A DNA stretch of 64,000 nt from Halomonas shengliensis. Lineage in GTDB: Bacteria > Pseudomonadota > Gammaproteobacteria > Pseudomonadales > Halomonadaceae. The notes below the pieces were generated by a model. That model did no database searches. It saw only the letters and a list, made by a program, of their open reading frames with translations, and was not told where the DNA came from. The stretch lies in NCBI RefSeq assembly GCF_900104135.1, contig NZ_FNIV01000006.1, positions 1-64,000 of the forward strand. Direction: 5' to 3'. Made by a program: the position numbers and the translations under genes. Below are positions 53,285-63,771 of the stretch, in pieces. The stretch's first letter is position 1. Every line of letters starts with the position of its first letter.

Positions 53285-54484
53285 ATGACTGACCCACGCC
53301 AACTGCGACGCCGCCGTCTCCGCGACCGCCTGGCGACCCTGCTGATCACCGCAGGGGGCGTCGGCGTGGTGGTCTCGGTGCTGGCCATCGGCGTCTTCCT
53401 GGCCTGGGAGGTGGTGCCGCTGTTCCTGGGCGAAGGTGCCCTGGCGCCCGCCGAGCTGTGGCAGCCCCAGCCGGTGGAGGGGTACGCCGAGCCCCAGCAC
53501 CGCTGGCGCCCCGAACCCCTCGTCGCCGGGGATGCGGTGCACTACGGCATGGCGCCGCTGGCCTGGGGCACCCTCAAGGCGGCGCTCTGGGCGCTGCTCT
53601 TCGCGGTGCCCCTGGCGCTCGGCGCCGCCATCCACTCCGCGCTCTACATGCCGCGGCGGCTGCGTGCCCGCCTCAAGCCGACCCTCGAGCTGATGGAGGC
53701 CCTGCCGGGGGTGGTGATCGGCTTCGTCGCCGGCCTGGTGCTGGCGCCCTGGGTGGAGCGTCATCTCGCCGGCGCCCTGGCCTTGGTGGTGACCCTGCCG
53801 CTGGGCGCGGTGGCTGCCGGCGGGCTCCGGGCGCTGCTGCCCGCCTTCCTGCGCGCGCGGCTCTCCCCGGGCTGGGCGGGGCTGTGGCTCGCGCCCTGGC
53901 TGCTGCTGGTGGGGAGCCTGACCCTGTGGCTGGCCCCCGCCCTCGAGGCGGGCTTGCCGGGGGGCGACCTGCGCGGCTGGCTCGAGGCGACCTGGGGGCT
54001 GGATGTCGCCTCGCGCAACGCCCTGATTGTCGGCCTGGCCATGGGCTTCGCGGTGATCCCGGGCATCTACGCCCTGGCCGAGGATGCGCTCTCCGGCGTG
54101 CCCGCGAGCCTCGGCGAGGGCGCCCTGGCGCTGGGCGCCACCCGCTGGCAGACGCTGTGGCGGGTGGTGCTGCCAGCGGCCGGGCCCGGGATCTTCAGCG
54201 CGGTGATGATCGGTGCCGGCCGGGCGGTGGGTGAGACCATGATCGTGCTGATGGCCAGCGGCAACACGGCGCTGATGAGCCTGAGTCCCCTGGAGGGGCT
54301 GCGCTCGCTGTCGGCCACCATCGCCATCGAACTGCCCGAGGCCGCCGTCGGCGCGACCCATTACCGCCTGCTGTTCCTGGCGGCGCTGCTGCTGTTCGCC
54401 TTCACCTTCCTGGTCAACACCCTGGCGGAGGTGGTGCGTACCCGGCTGCGGCGCCGCTATCGCCGCCTGGAGGGCAGCGCATGA
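53285..54484 (+). CDS. pstC: Phosphate ABC transporter permease PstC
   Basis: Inner-membrane permease, 399 residues, longer than the E. coli protein because of an inserted segment between the first helix and the transport domain. The BPD_transp domain has MEALPGVVIGFVAGL and the EAA loop [21 protein letters not shown], seen as [15 protein letters not shown]. The start is ATG at 53285; a GTG six bases earlier is also possible. It overlaps pstA by four bases. Confidence 0.94.
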   Translation: MTDPRQLRRRRLRDRLATLLITAGGVGVVVSVLAIGVFLAWEVVPLFLGEGALAPAELWQPQPVEGYAEPQHRWRPEPLVAGDAVHYGMAPLAWGTLKAALWALLFAVPLALGAAIHSALYMPRRLRARLKPTLELMEALPGVVIGFVAGLVLAPWVERHLAGALALVVTLPLGAVAAGGLRALLPAFLRARLSPGWAGLWLAPWLLLVGSLTLWLAPALEAGLPGGDLRGWLEATWGLDVASRNALIVGLAMGFAVIPGIYALAEDALSGVPASLGEGALALGATRWQTLWRVVLPAAGPGIFSAVMIGAGRAVGETMIVLMASGNTALMSLSPLEGLRSLSATIAIELPEAAVGATHYRLLFLAALLLFAFTFLVNTLAEVVRTRLRRRYRRLEGSA

Positions 54485-56019
54485 GGCCCTTCCTGACCCG
54501 CCGTCGCGGCGAGGGCCCCTGGCCCTGGCTCGCCGCCGGCAGCGTGGCGCTGTCGCTCTCGATGCTGGCGGGGCTGCTGCTGCTGCTGGCGGTGGGCGGC
54601 CTGGGCCACTTCTGGCCCGCCGAGGTGAGCGAGGTCACCCCCCGGGAGGGGGCGCCCTTCGCCGGTATCCCGGTGCGCGAGGAGCGGGTGGTGGGCAGCG
54701 AGCGCCGGGAGCGACTCTACTTCACCGGCAACCTCGACCTCGATGGCGAGCGCTGGCGCTGGATACCCCTGGACGCCATCGCGGCGCTGGAGGCGCCCCC
54801 CGAGCTGGTGGTGCTGGAGCGCCGCCGCTGGGGGGACTTCCTGGGCCACCTGGTGGCGCTGGAGGACGGCGGACGGCGCCACGCCGGCGCCGCCGCCTGG
54901 CCGGCGCTCGAGGAGCGCCTGGCGACCCTCGAGACCCTGCGCGACGAGCGCGACCACCTGCGTGACGCCGTGGTGGCGCCCCTGGTGCGTCGCCTGGAGC
55001 AGGGGGGCGACCCCGCGGCTGCCGCCGAGCTGGCGCGGGCCAACGCGCGGATCCGCGAGCTCCAGACGGCCATGCAGGGCGCCACCCTGGTGCTCGAGAG
55101 CGTCGACGGCCGGCGCCTCGAGCAGCCGCTCGCCGAGGTGCTGCGCGCCTGGCGCCCCAACGCCATGTCGCCGCCGCAGAAGCTCGCCGCCTGGGGCCGG
55201 GGCGTGTGGCGCTTCCTCTCCGAGGGGCCGCGGGCCGCCAACAGCGCCGGCGGCGTGTGGCCGGCGATCTTCGGTACCGTGATGATGGTGCTGCTGATGT
55301 CGGTGGTGGTCACCCCCTTCGGGGTGCTGGCCGGCATCTACCTCAACGAGGTGGCGCGCCAGGGGCCCTTCACCCGCCTGGTGCGCATCGGGGTGCGCAA
55401 CCTCGCCGGGGTGCCCTCCATCGTCTACGGGGTGTTCGGGCTGGGGGTCTTCGTGCATGGCATCGGTGGCTCGCTGGATGCCTGGTTCTTCGCCGATTCG
55501 CTGCCGTCGCCCACCTTCGGCACCGGCGGCCTGCTGTGGGCCTCGCTGACCCTGGCCCTGCTGACCCTGCCGGTGGTGATCGTGGCCACCGAGGAGGGGC
55601 TGGCCCGGGTGCCCGAGCACCAGCGCGAGGGGGCCCTGGCGCTGGGTGCCACGCGCATGGAGATGCTCACCCGGGTGGTGCTGCCGATGACCGTGCCGGC
55701 CATGCTCACCGGGCTGATCCTGGCCGTGGCGCGGGCCGCCGGCGAGGTGGCCCCGCTGATGCTGGTGGGGGTGGCCAAGCTGGCGCCCCAGGTGCCGGTG
55801 GACGGCGAATTCCCCTTCCTGCATCTTGAACGCAAGTTCATGCATCTGGGCTACCACATCTACGACACCGCCTTCCATGGCGATGACGTCCAGGCCGCGA
55901 TGCCGTTGGTCTACGCCACGGCGCTGCTGCTGGTGCTGGTGATCCTGGTGCTTAACCTGACTGCAATATTCCTGCGCCATCATCTCAGGGCGCGTCATGG
56001 GGTGGCGTCGCGCGCCTAG
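54481..56019 (+). CDS. pstA: Phosphate ABC transporter permease PstA
   Basis: Partner permease of PstC. At 512 residues it is far longer than the E. coli protein. An N-terminal helix (about 20-45) is followed by a large extra domain of about 190 residues, predicted extracytoplasmic, as known in Pseudomonas-type PstA. The core follows with [25 protein letters not shown] in pieces and the EAA loop [21 protein letters not shown], seen as [14 protein letters not shown]. The ATG overlaps the pstC stop as ATGA. Confidence 0.94.
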   Translation: MRPFLTRRRGEGPWPWLAAGSVALSLSMLAGLLLLLAVGGLGHFWPAEVSEVTPREGAPFAGIPVREERVVGSERRERLYFTGNLDLDGERWRWIPLDAIAALEAPPELVVLERRRWGDFLGHLVALEDGGRRHAGAAAWPALEERLATLETLRDERDHLRDAVVAPLVRRLEQGGDPAAAAELARANARIRELQTAMQGATLVLESVDGRRLEQPLAEVLRAWRPNAMSPPQKLAAWGRGVWRFLSEGPRAANSAGGVWPAIFGTVMMVLLMSVVVTPFGVLAGIYLNEVARQGPFTRLVRIGVRNLAGVPSIVYGVFGLGVFVHGIGGSLDAWFFADSLPSPTFGTGGLLWASLTLALLTLPVVIVATEEGLARVPEHQREGALALGATRMEMLTRVVLPMTVPAMLTGLILAVARAAGEVAPLMLVGVAKLAPQVPVDGEFPFLHLERKFMHLGYHIYDTAFHGDDVQAAMPLVYATALLLVLVILVLNLTAIFLRHHLRARHGVASRA

Positions 56020-56041
56020 CGCCGGCCACCGGGAGAGAGCC

Positions 56042-56860
56042 TTGGAGTCCGTCTTCACCTCGTCGCCCGCCACGGCGGGCGGCCCGATCATCGACTTCGC
56101 CGCCGACGAGAGCTGCCTGGCGATCGAGGGGCTGAGCCTCGCCTACGGCGAGACCCCGGCGCTGCGCGATCTCACCCTGCGGGTGCCCCGGCATCGGGTG
56201 ACGGCCTTCATCGGTCCCTCGGGCTGCGGCAAGTCGACCCTGCTGCGCGCCCTCAACCGGCTCCACGACCTCAACGAGGAGGTGGTGCGCCGCGGCGAGA
56301 TCCGCCTGGAGGGGCAGGATATCCACGCCCCTGAGGTGGACGTGGCGGAGCTGCGCCGGCGGGTGGGCATGGTGTTCCAGGCGCCCAACCCCTTCCCGAT
56401 GTCGATCTACGACAACGTCGCCTTCGGCCTGCGCCTGCAGGGTGGCCTGCGCAAGCGCCGCATCGACGACACCGTGGAGTGGGCGCTGCAGTCGGCGGCG
56501 CTGTGGGAGGAGGTCAAGGATCGACTGAGGGCCTCGGCCTGGACCCTCTCCGGCGGCCAGCAGCAGCGCCTGGTGATCGCCCGCACCCTGGCGGTGGGGC
56601 CCGAGGTGCTGCTGCTCGACGAGCCGGCCTCGGCGCTGGACCCGATCTCGACGCTGAAGATCGAGGAGCTGATCCGCAACCTCAAGTCGCGGCTCAGCCT
56701 GGTGCTCGTCACCCACAACATGCAGCAGGCGGCGCGGGTCTCCGACTACACCGCCTTCCTGCAGCGGGGCGAACTGGTGGAGTACGGCCCCACCCAGACC
56801 CTGTTCACCAATCCGCGCCTCGCGCGTACCGAGAACTACATCACCGGGCGCATGACCTGA
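56042..56860 (+). CDS. pstB: Phosphate ABC transporter ATPase PstB
   Basis: ATPase driving PstCA. Walker [11 protein letters not shown]-loop [16 protein letters not shown], signature [17 protein letters not shown], Walker [16 protein letters not shown] and switch histidine [18 protein letters not shown] (given in part) are all intact. The start is uncertain: TTG at 56042 (GGAG nearby) gives 272 residues without overlapping pstA, while ATG at 55997 would add 15 residues and overlap it by 23 bases. phoU follows 25 bases later. Confidence 0.95.
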   Translation: MESVFTSSPATAGGPIIDFAADESCLAIEGLSLAYGETPALRDLTLRVPRHRVTAFIGPSGCGKSTLLRALNRLHDLNEEVVRRGEIRLEGQDIHAPEVDVAELRRRVGMVFQAPNPFPMSIYDNVAFGLRLQGGLRKRRIDDTVEWALQSAALWEEVKDRLRASAWTLSGGQQQRLVIARTLAVGPEVLLLDEPASALDPISTLKIEELIRNLKSRLSLVLVTHNMQQAARVSDYTAFLQRGELVEYGPTQTLFTNPRLARTENYITGRMT

Positions 56861-56885
56861 GTGGTCCGGCCCCAAGGAGAGTCCC

Positions 56886-57614
56886 ATGGACATCAGCAGC
56901 GATATCCACAGCCAGCACATCTCGCGGCAGTTCAACCAGGAGCTCGAGGAGCTCAAGACCCACCTGATGGCGATGGGGGGCCTGGTGGAGAAGCAGGTCC
57001 AGGATGCCGTGGCCGCCCTGCTCGAGGGCGACTCGGCGTTGGGCCGCCAGGTGGTAGACAACGACCGCGCGGTCAACGACATGCAGATCAAGATCGACGC
57101 GGAGTGCACCCAGGTGCTGGCGCGTCGCCAACCCACCGCCTCCGACCTGCGCCTGGTGCTGGCGGTGATCCGTGCCGCCTCCGACCTGGAGCGCATCGGC
57201 GACGAGGCGAGCAAGATCGCCCGCAACGCCTGCGAGCTGATCGATGGCGACAACGGCAGCCGCGGCTTCGTCGAGGTGCGCATGATCAGCGAGCACGTGC
57301 GCCGCATGGTGCGCGACGCCCTCACCTCCTTCGCCCGCTTCGACACCGAGCTGGCGCTTAAGCTGGTGCATGAGGACGAGGAGGTCGACAACGAGTACCA
57401 GAGCGCCATGCGCTCGCTGATGACCTTCATGATGGAGGACGCCCGCTCGATCTCGCCGGTGCTCAGCCTGATGTGGATCCTGCGCGCCCTGGAGCGCATC
57501 GGCGACCACGCCAACAACCTGGCCGAGTACGTGGTCTACCTGGTCAAGGGCATGGACATCCGCCACACCGATCCCGACGACCTCGACGCCGAGGCGATCG
57601 CCCGCAAGGGTTGA
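56886..57614 (+). CDS. phoU: Phosphate signalling protein PhoU
   Basis: Negative regulator linking the Pst transporter to PhoR. It has 242 residues and two three-helix PhoU domains with metal-ligand motifs of the E(D)xxxD type (DLERIGDEASKIA and ALERIGDHANNLAEYV). AAGGAGAG precedes the ATG. Last gene of the pst operon. Confidence 0.97.
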   Translation: MDISSDIHSQHISRQFNQELEELKTHLMAMGGLVEKQVQDAVAALLEGDSALGRQVVDNDRAVNDMQIKIDAECTQVLARRQPTASDLRLVLAVIRAASDLERIGDEASKIARNACELIDGDNGSRGFVEVRMISEHVRRMVRDALTSFARFDTELALKLVHEDEEVDNEYQSAMRSLMTFMMEDARSISPVLSLMWILRALERIGDHANNLAEYVVYLVKGMDIRHTDPDDLDAEAIARKG

Positions 57615-57704
57615 CCGCGGCGGGCGATTGATCGTCAATGTGGCCGGCCATCGCCTCCCGCGGTGGCCGGCCTGTTTCGTTTCCGCCTGTCGCAAGGACA
57701 CACC

Positions 57705-58430
57705 ATGCTCGATGCCTTCACGGCCCTGGCCCGGGGGACCCGCCTGGTCTACGGTGCCGGCCTGCGCCGCTATGTCTTCGTTCCCATCGCCATCAACCTG
57801 CTGGTCTATGCCGCCATGCTCGGCTACGTGCTGACCAACTTCGGCGGCTGGCTGGACCACTGGATGGGCATGGTGCCCGGCTGGCTCGCCTGGCTGGAGT
57901 GGCTGATCTGGCCGCTGTTCGTGCTCAGCCTGGTGCTGGCGGTGTTCTTCACCTTCACCCTGGTGACCCACCTGATCGCCGCGCCCTTCTACGGCTTCCT
58001 GGCCGAGAAGGTGGAGATCGCCGCCACCGGCCGCCCCCCCCTGGACGACCGCGGCCTGGCGAAGACGGCGGTGGACGCCCTGGGGCGCGAGATGGTCAAG
58101 CTCGCCTACATCCTGCCGCGCATGGCGGTGCTGTTCGTGATCAGCTGGATCCCGGTGGTCAACCTGGTCGCCCCGCTGCTGTGGGCGCTGTTCTCGGCGT
58201 GGATGATGGCGATCACCTACCTCGACTACCCCATGGACAACAACAAGGTGAGCTTTGCCGACATGCGTCGGCGGCTGAAGGCGCGCTGGTGGCCGACGCT
58301 CACCTACGGCGGCGGGGTGACCCTGATCACCTGGATCCCGCTGGCCAACCTCTTCCTGCTGCCCGGGGCGGTGGCCGCCGGGGTGCTGATGTGGGACGGC
58401 CACTACCGGAACCTGCCGGCAAGGCGCTGA
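57705..58430 (+). CDS. cysZ: CysZ-like membrane protein (EI24 family)
   Basis: Inner-membrane protein of the family that includes the sulfate transporter CysZ. It has 241 residues and about four long helices. IAAPFYGFLAEKVE matches the CysZ IAAPFNGLLAEQLE segment, and AWMMAITYLDYPMDNNKVSF matches its AWMLAIQYCDYPFDNHKV. The start at 57705 has AAGGA six bases upstream. No cysteine-pathway genes are adjacent. Its stop is six bases from that of the convergent phoR. Confidence 0.87.
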   Translation: MLDAFTALARGTRLVYGAGLRRYVFVPIAINLLVYAAMLGYVLTNFGGWLDHWMGMVPGWLAWLEWLIWPLFVLSLVLAVFFTFTLVTHLIAAPFYGFLAEKVEIAATGRPPLDDRGLAKTAVDALGREMVKLAYILPRMAVLFVISWIPVVNLVAPLLWALFSAWMMAITYLDYPMDNNKVSFADMRRRLKARWWPTLTYGGGVTLITWIPLANLFLLPGAVAAGVLMWDGHYRNLPARR

Positions 58431-58436
58431 CTCGCC

Positions 58437-59738
58437 TCAGCCGGCCGTGGCCTCGGTGAGGCGCGCGGCCGGGAAGAGGCCGCGGAAGGTGGCGCCCTGG
58501 CGGGGGCGGGAGTCGATCTCGAGCCTGGCGTCGTGGCGCAGCAGCACGTGCTTGACGATGGCCAGCCCCAGGCCGGTGCCGCCGGTGGCGGCGCTGCGCC
58601 CCTTGTCGACCCGGTAGAAGCGCTCGGTGAGGCGCGGGAGGTGCACCGGGTCGATGCCCTCGCCGTCGTCGATCACCTCCAGGCAGGCGCCGTGCTCCGC
58701 GGCGGGGCGCCAGCTCAGGGTGATATGGCTGCCCTCGGGGGTGTAGCGCACGGCGTTGAAGGCGAGGTTGGAGAGGGCACTGCGGATCTCCTGCTCGCTG
58801 CCCACCAGGGCGCGGGGCTCCCTGAGTTCCACGGCGATGACATGGCGACCGCCGGAGAGCGCCTCGGCGTCGCGCCGTACCGCCTCCAGCAGCGCCGCCA
58901 TGTCCAGGGCGGCATGGTCGGCACCGCCGCGGTCGATCTCCAGCCGCGAGAGCAGCAGCAGGTCCGCCACCAGGTTCTGCATGCGGGTGGTCTGCTCCTG
59001 CATGCTGGCCAGGCCCCGGGCGAGGCGTGGCGGCATCAGCTCGGCCTGGTCGGCGTAGGTCTCCAGGTAGCCCGACAGCACGGTGAGCGGGGTGCGCAGC
59101 TCGTGGGAGACGTTGGCCACGAAGTCGCGGCGCATCTCCTCCAGGCGGTGCAGGCGGGTGATGTCGCGGGCCATCAGCAGCCGCTCGTCGTCGCCGTAGA
59201 GGGTGATCTGGAACTGCAGCACCCTGCGCTCGTCGATGGGCGAGGCCAGGGTGAGAGGCTCGCGGTAGTCGCGGCGATGGAAGTAGTCGACGAAGCGCGG
59301 GTCGCGCAGCAGGTTGGTGATGTGGTGGCCGCGGTCCAGCGCCGGCTTGAGGCCCAGCATCTGTTCCGCGGCGCTGTTCCACCACTCCAGGTCGCCGTGG
59401 CGGTCGAGCATCACCACGCTGTCGCGCATCGCCTCGGAGGACTCCTGGATGCGCCGCAGGGTGTCGAGCAGGCGCTTCTGGGTCAGGCGCTGCCCCTTCT
59501 GGTAGCGGTAGAGGCGATCCATCAGGTCGCCCCACAGCCCGGCGGCGGCCGGCGGCTCGGACTGGCTGTCGTGGGTGATCCAGCGGTGCAGGGCGCGCAG
59601 CTGGTAGAGGTGGTAGCCGAGGCAGAGCGCCAGCCCCAGGGCCAGGCCGGCGCCGGGGGCGCCCAGCGGCCAGCCGGTCAGCAGGCCCAGGCCGGCCAGC
59701 AGGACCAGGCGCCACAGCTCGCGTCGCCAGAGCCTCAC
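58437..59738 (-). CDS. phoR: Phosphate regulon sensor histidine kinase PhoR
   Basis: Membrane sensor kinase for phosphate limitation. It has 433 residues. Two N-terminal helices (about 10-48) form a short hairpin without a real periplasmic domain. A PAS domain (about 95-190) is followed by HisKA with the phosphorylated H212 in ANVSHELRTPL, and HATPase with SNLAFNAVRYTP, DDGEGID and GGTGLGLAIVKH. The start is GTG at 59738, one base after the phoB stop, so the two are co-translated. Confidence 0.96.
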   Translation of the reverse strand: MRLWRRELWRLVLLAGLGLLTGWPLGAPGAGLALGLALCLGYHLYQLRALHRWITHDSQSEPPAAAGLWGDLMDRLYRYQKGQRLTQKRLLDTLRRIQESSEAMRDSVVMLDRHGDLEWWNSAAEQMLGLKPALDRGHHITNLLRDPRFVDYFHRRDYREPLTLASPIDERRVLQFQITLYGDDERLLMARDITRLHRLEEMRRDFVANVSHELRTPLTVLSGYLETYADQAELMPPRLARGLASMQEQTTRMQNLVADLLLLSRLEIDRGGADHAALDMAALLEAVRRDAEALSGGRHVIAVELREPRALVGSEQEIRSALSNLAFNAVRYTPEGSHITLSWRPAAEHGACLEVIDDGEGIDPVHLPRLTERFYRVDKGRSAATGGTGLGLAIVKHVLLRHDARLEIDSRPRQGATFRGLFPAARLTEATAG

Positions 59739-59739
59739 G

Positions 59740-60429
<690 letters not shown>

Positions 60430-60477
60430 CCGGTAGCCTCGGGTCCAGGGCGATTCGATGACGATCTCACCACGCCA

Positions 60478-61383
60478 TTATGACACTGGCGTGACAGGGG
60501 CGCTCGGCCACAGGCTCAGGGCGACGCCGGCGAACACCAGCAGGCCCGACCAGTAGTTGTTGAGGAAGGCGCGGAAGCAGGGCTCGCGCTCGCGCTCGCG
60601 GATCAGGTGGTGCTGCCACACGAAGGTGGCGGCCATGCCGGCCAGGCCCAGCCAGAAGAAGCCGCCCAGCGCCAGGCGGGTGCCGGCCCAGGCCAGCAGC
60701 GCCAGGGTGACCAGCTGCAGCAGGCCGATCATGAAGCGGTCGGCGCCACCGAACAGCACCGCGGTGGACTTGATGCCGATCCTGAGGTCGTCGTCGCGGT
60801 CGACCATGGCGTACTCGGTGTCGTAGGCCACGGTCCAGGTGACGTTGGCGGCGAACAGCAGCCACGCCTCCAGGGGCACCCGGCCCAGCACGGCGCCGAA
60901 GGCCATGGGGATGGCCCAGGAGAAGGCGGCGCCGAGGAACAGCTGGGGCAGGTGGGTGTAGCGCTTCATGAAGGGGTAGATGAAGGCCAGGATCACCCCG
61001 CCGATGGAGAGCAGCACCGTGAACAGGTTGGTGAACAGCACCAGCACGAAGGCCGCCGCCACCAGCAGGGCGAACAGCACCTGGGCCTCGCCCTCGCTGA
61101 TGCGCCCGGTGGCCAGCGGCCGGTCCCGGGTGCGCTTGACGTGGCCGTCGAGGTGGCGGTCGGCGTAGTCGTTGACCACGCAGCCGGCGGCCCGCATCAG
61201 GTAGACCCCGCCCAGGAAGATCAGCAGCAGGCGGCGTTCCGGCAGGCCCTGGGCGGCCACCCACAGCGCCCACAGGGTGGGCCACATCAGCAGCCAGGTG
61301 CCGATGGGGCGGTCGAGGCGCGTCAGGCGCAGGAAGTCGGGGAGCCGGGCCAGGCCCGTGGGGCGCATCAGGGTGCGGTCCAT
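60478..61383 (-). CDS. ubiA: 4-hydroxybenzoate octaprenyltransferase
   Basis: Membrane prenyltransferase of ubiquinone synthesis. It has 301 residues and about eight helices. The prenyl-diphosphate/magnesium motif is NDYADRHLD (residues 71-79) and the second aspartate-rich motif [13 protein letters not shown] lies five bases before the ATG at 61383; upstream in-frame codons to 61449 are without support. It follows ubiC by 81 bases, the same operon in related genomes. Confidence 0.96.
   Translation of the reverse strand: MDRTLMRPTGLARLPDFLRLTRLDRPIGTWLLMWPTLWALWVAAQGLPERRLLLIFLGGVYLMRAAGCVVNDYADRHLDGHVKRTRDRPLATGRISEGEAQVLFALLVAAAFVLVLFTNLFTVLLSIGGVILAFIYPFMKRYTHLPQLFLGAAFSWAIPMAFGAVLGRVPLEAWLLFAANVTWTVAYDTEYAMVDRDDDLRIGIKSTAVLFGGADRFMIGLLQLVTLALLAWAGTRLALGGFFWLGLAGMAATFVWQHHLIREREREPCFRAFLNNYWSGLLVFAGVALSLWPSAPVTPVS
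60480..60497 (-). promoter_or_regulatory. PhoB box before phoB, inside the ubiA 3' end
   Basis: Read on the minus strand: CTGTCAC, four bases, GTGTCAT, an 11-base-spaced PhoB box. It lies 50 bases before the phoB ATG and its bases also encode the last residues of UbiA (PVTPVS and stop). Confidence 0.85.
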
Positions 61384-61464
61384 CTCTACCTCGCGGCGGG
61401 TGTGGGGTGGGGGATGCGCGGACGGGGCGGTGCCGGCGCCCCTGAGCATCGGGAACCCCAGAGC

Positions 61465-62022
61465 CTAGCGCGAAGGCAGGCCGAGGTCATCCGCCATGGC
61501 GTCGAGGAACCACTCCTGCACCAGCACTTGGAAGCCGCCATGGCGGAACACCGAGCGGCGCCCCCAGGGCCCGCGGGCGGGGTGGAAGCCGGCGGGGTCC
61601 TCGGTCGCCTCGATCGTGCCGCGCTCGAGGTCGGGCTGGCGGAACAGCCAGGCCCCCAGGGAGCGCTCGCCGAGGCGCTCGAGCTCGTGGTCGGGCAGCC
61701 CCTCCAGCGGCGCCACCGAGCGCGCCGCCACCCAGGGGGCCTCCCCCAGGCAGAGCGCCACCTCGCGCAGCCACGCCTGGCGTCCCGGCGGCAGCCCCAG
61801 GGCCTGGGCCTCGTCGCGGCGTGGGGTGGCGATGCGCTGGTCGAGCAGCTGTACCCGGAAGGGGCGCGGCCGCCCCGCCTCGGTGAGGCGCAGGGTGAGG
61901 GAGTCCCGCGCGCCGACCCAGCGTCGCCAGGCGGGACTCATGGCGGGATAGGCGGCGGCAAGCGGCCGCCAGCGCGGCGGGGCGGAGGGGTGAGGGGCTG
62001 ACACCGTGGACTCCCTGTCCAT
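61465..62022 (-). CDS. ubiC: Chorismate-pyruvate lyase
   Basis: Converts chorismate to 4-hydroxybenzoate plus pyruvate, the first dedicated ubiquinone step. It has 185 residues. WVGARDSLTLRLTE and the substrate-binding REVALCLGEAPWVAARSVAP and ERSLGAWLF segments match the family. The start at 62022 is the first in-frame ATG; the ribosome site is weak and a GTG at 62004 is an alternative. Upstream of ubiA and divergent from the flavoprotein gene. Confidence 0.92.
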   Translation of the reverse strand: MDRESTVSAPHPSAPPRWRPLAAAYPAMSPAWRRWVGARDSLTLRLTEAGRPRPFRVQLLDQRIATPRRDEAQALGLPPGRQAWLREVALCLGEAPWVAARSVAPLEGLPDHELERLGERSLGAWLFRQPDLERGTIEATEDPAGFHPARGPWGRRSVFRHGGFQVLVQEWFLDAMADDLGLPSR

Positions 62023-62077
62023 CCTGAGGGGCGCCTAGTGTACCATGCGCCCCATTCCCTTCCCGACGAGGAGTCCC

Positions 62078-63241
62078 ATGAGCGCTGCGCCCCTGACCAT
62101 CCTCGGCAGCGGCATGGCGGGCCTCGGCCTGCTGCGCCAGCTGCGCGCCCTCGACGCCGAGCGACCGGTGACCCTGATCACCGCGGACGGCGGCGACGAC
62201 TACTCGAAGCCCCTGCTCTCCACCGGCTTCGCCAAGGGCCTGGCGCCTGAGCGGCTGGCGGCCCGCGACGCCCTGGCGGTGGCCGACTCCCTCGACGCCG
62301 TGGTGCGCACCCATACCCGGGTCGAGGCGATCGATCCCGAGCGCCGCACCCTGCGCATCGGCGAGGAGCGGCTGCCCTTCGGGGAGCTGGTGTTGGCCAC
62401 CGGGGCGGCGCCGGTATCGCCCTTCGGGGTGCCCGAGGCGCTGGCCGGCCGGGTGATGGCGGTCAACGACCTCGACGACTACCGCGCCTTCCACGCCGCC
62501 GTGGCGGCCCTGGGGCGGCCGGCGCGGGTGGCGATCATCGGCGCCGGGCTGGTGGGCTGCGAGTTCGCCAACGACCTGGTCGCCGGCGGCCACCGGGTCA
62601 GCCTGATCGCGCCGGAAGCCGCGCCGCTGCCGCGTCTGCTGCCCGAGCCCCTGGGGCGGGCCCTCGCCGAGGCCTTCGCCGAGGCTGGCGTGGCGCTGCG
62701 CCTGGGCGTGGGGGTCGCGGGCCTCGAGGCCGAGGGCAGCGAGGCGCGGGTACGGCTCGAGGGTGGCGAGGGCGTGGCGGCCGACCTGGTGCTGCTGGCC
62801 ACCGGCCTGGCGCCGCGCACCGCGCTGGCCGAGGCGGCCGGGCTGGCGGCGAGCGCCGCCGGTATCCACGTCGACCGCACCCTGGCCACCTCGGCCCCGG
62901 GTATCTTCGCCCTGGGCGATGTGGCCTGCGTCGAGGGGGTCAACGCCATGTACGTGCAGCCGCTCCAGGCCTCCGCCCGCGCCCTGGCGCGCACCCTCGC
63001 CGGCAGCCCCACGCCGGTGCGCTACGGCGCCTGGCCGGTGCTGGTCAAGACGCCGCTGCTGCCGGTGGTGGCGCTGCCGCCGAGGCGTGAACCGGCACGC
63101 TGGCGCATCGAGGGCGAGGCGGGGGATCTCACCGCCCTGGCCGAGGCCGAGGACGGACGTTTGATCGGATTTGCGTTGACAGGCGCCTGCGTGCGTCGGA
63201 AAGTCGAACTGGCGCGGGCCGCGCCGGCGTTGCTAGGCTAG
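62078..63241 (+). CDS. FAD-dependent oxidoreductase (rubredoxin reductase-like)
   Basis: NAD(P)H-linked flavoprotein, 387 residues. FAD-binding LGSGMAGLGLLRQLR is near residue 8, a second Rossmann motif VAIIGAGLVGCEFANDL lies mid-protein, and the FAD-closing segment is GIFALGDVA. The sequence and its place next to ubiC and HU match rubredoxin-NAD reductase of Pseudomonas. No rubredoxin gene is present nearby. GAGGAG lies just upstream of the ATG at 62078; an in-frame ATG at 62045 has no site. Confidence 0.85.
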   Translation: MSAAPLTILGSGMAGLGLLRQLRALDAERPVTLITADGGDDYSKPLLSTGFAKGLAPERLAARDALAVADSLDAVVRTHTRVEAIDPERRTLRIGEERLPFGELVLATGAAPVSPFGVPEALAGRVMAVNDLDDYRAFHAAVAALGRPARVAIIGAGLVGCEFANDLVAGGHRVSLIAPEAAPLPRLLPEPLGRALAEAFAEAGVALRLGVGVAGLEAEGSEARVRLEGGEGVAADLVLLATGLAPRTALAEAAGLAASAAGIHVDRTLATSAPGIFALGDVACVEGVNAMYVQPLQASARALARTLAGSPTPVRYGAWPVLVKTPLLPVVALPPRREPARWRIEGEAGDLTALAEAEDGRLIGFALTGACVRRKVELARAAPALLG

Positions 63242-63244
63242 GTG

Positions 63245-63270
63245 CCTGTCGCAGCCGGCGCTGCGACGGG
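63245..63270 (+). terminator. Hairpin after the flavoprotein gene
   Basis: An 11-bp stem (one G-T pair) CCTGTCGCAGC/GCTGCGACGGG with a four-base loop and a short pyrimidine tail (CTTTCCC) starts within three bases of the stop codon. Confidence 0.6.
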
Positions 63271-63422
63271 CTTTCCCGAACGTGGCGGCGCGTCCGCCAG
63301 CTTGCCCACGACGCCGTTCCCCCGTCGCTCGGTGCATTTCCGGGCGAACGGTGAGCGCCGTTTCCATGACAACAACACCCCGACGCCGGCGTCGGGACTC
63401 GAGTCAACACCAGGAGGGTTAC

Positions 63423-63698
63423 ATGCGTAAGCCAGAACTCGCGGCGGCGATCGCCGAGCGCGCCGATCTATCCAAGGACAAGGCGAGCCAGGTGCTCAAC
63501 GTGATTCTCGACGAGATCACCGGCAGCGTCTCCCAGGGGCAGGATGTCAGCCTGGTCGGCTTCGGCACCTTCACCGTGCGCGAGCGTGCCGCACGCACCG
63601 GCAAGAACCCCCAGACCGGCCAGCCGCTGACCATCCCGGCCAGCAAGACCGTGGCCTTCAAGGCGGGCAAGGGCCTCAAGGACGCCGTCGCCAAGTGA
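63423..63698 (+). CDS. hup: HU-family DNA-binding protein
   Basis: Histone-like dimeric protein that bends DNA. It has 91 residues. MRKPELAAAIAERADLSKDKA is the helical N-terminus, seen in part; GFGTFTVRERAARTGKNPQTG is the signature with the beta-arm, seen as GFGTFTVRERAARTGKNP; and the end is FKAGKGLKDAVA. AGGAGG precedes the ATG. HupA or HupB cannot be distinguished. Confidence 0.96.
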   Translation: MRKPELAAAIAERADLSKDKASQVLNVILDEITGSVSQGQDVSLVGFGTFTVRERAARTGKNPQTGQPLTIPASKTVAFKAGKGLKDAVAK

Positions 63699-63708
63699 CC
63701 CCGGGCCG

Positions 63709-63731
63709 CCCGGCGCCGCCTCGGTGCCGGG
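63709..63731 (+). terminator. Hairpin after hup
   Basis: A 9-bp stem with one G-T pair (CCCGGCGCC/GGTGCCGGG) and a five-base loop lies 11 bases after the HU stop. No T run follows. Confidence 0.45.
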
Positions 63732-63771
63732 CCGCCTCGCTTCCACCCTCCAGGGATCCGGTGGTGATGAC

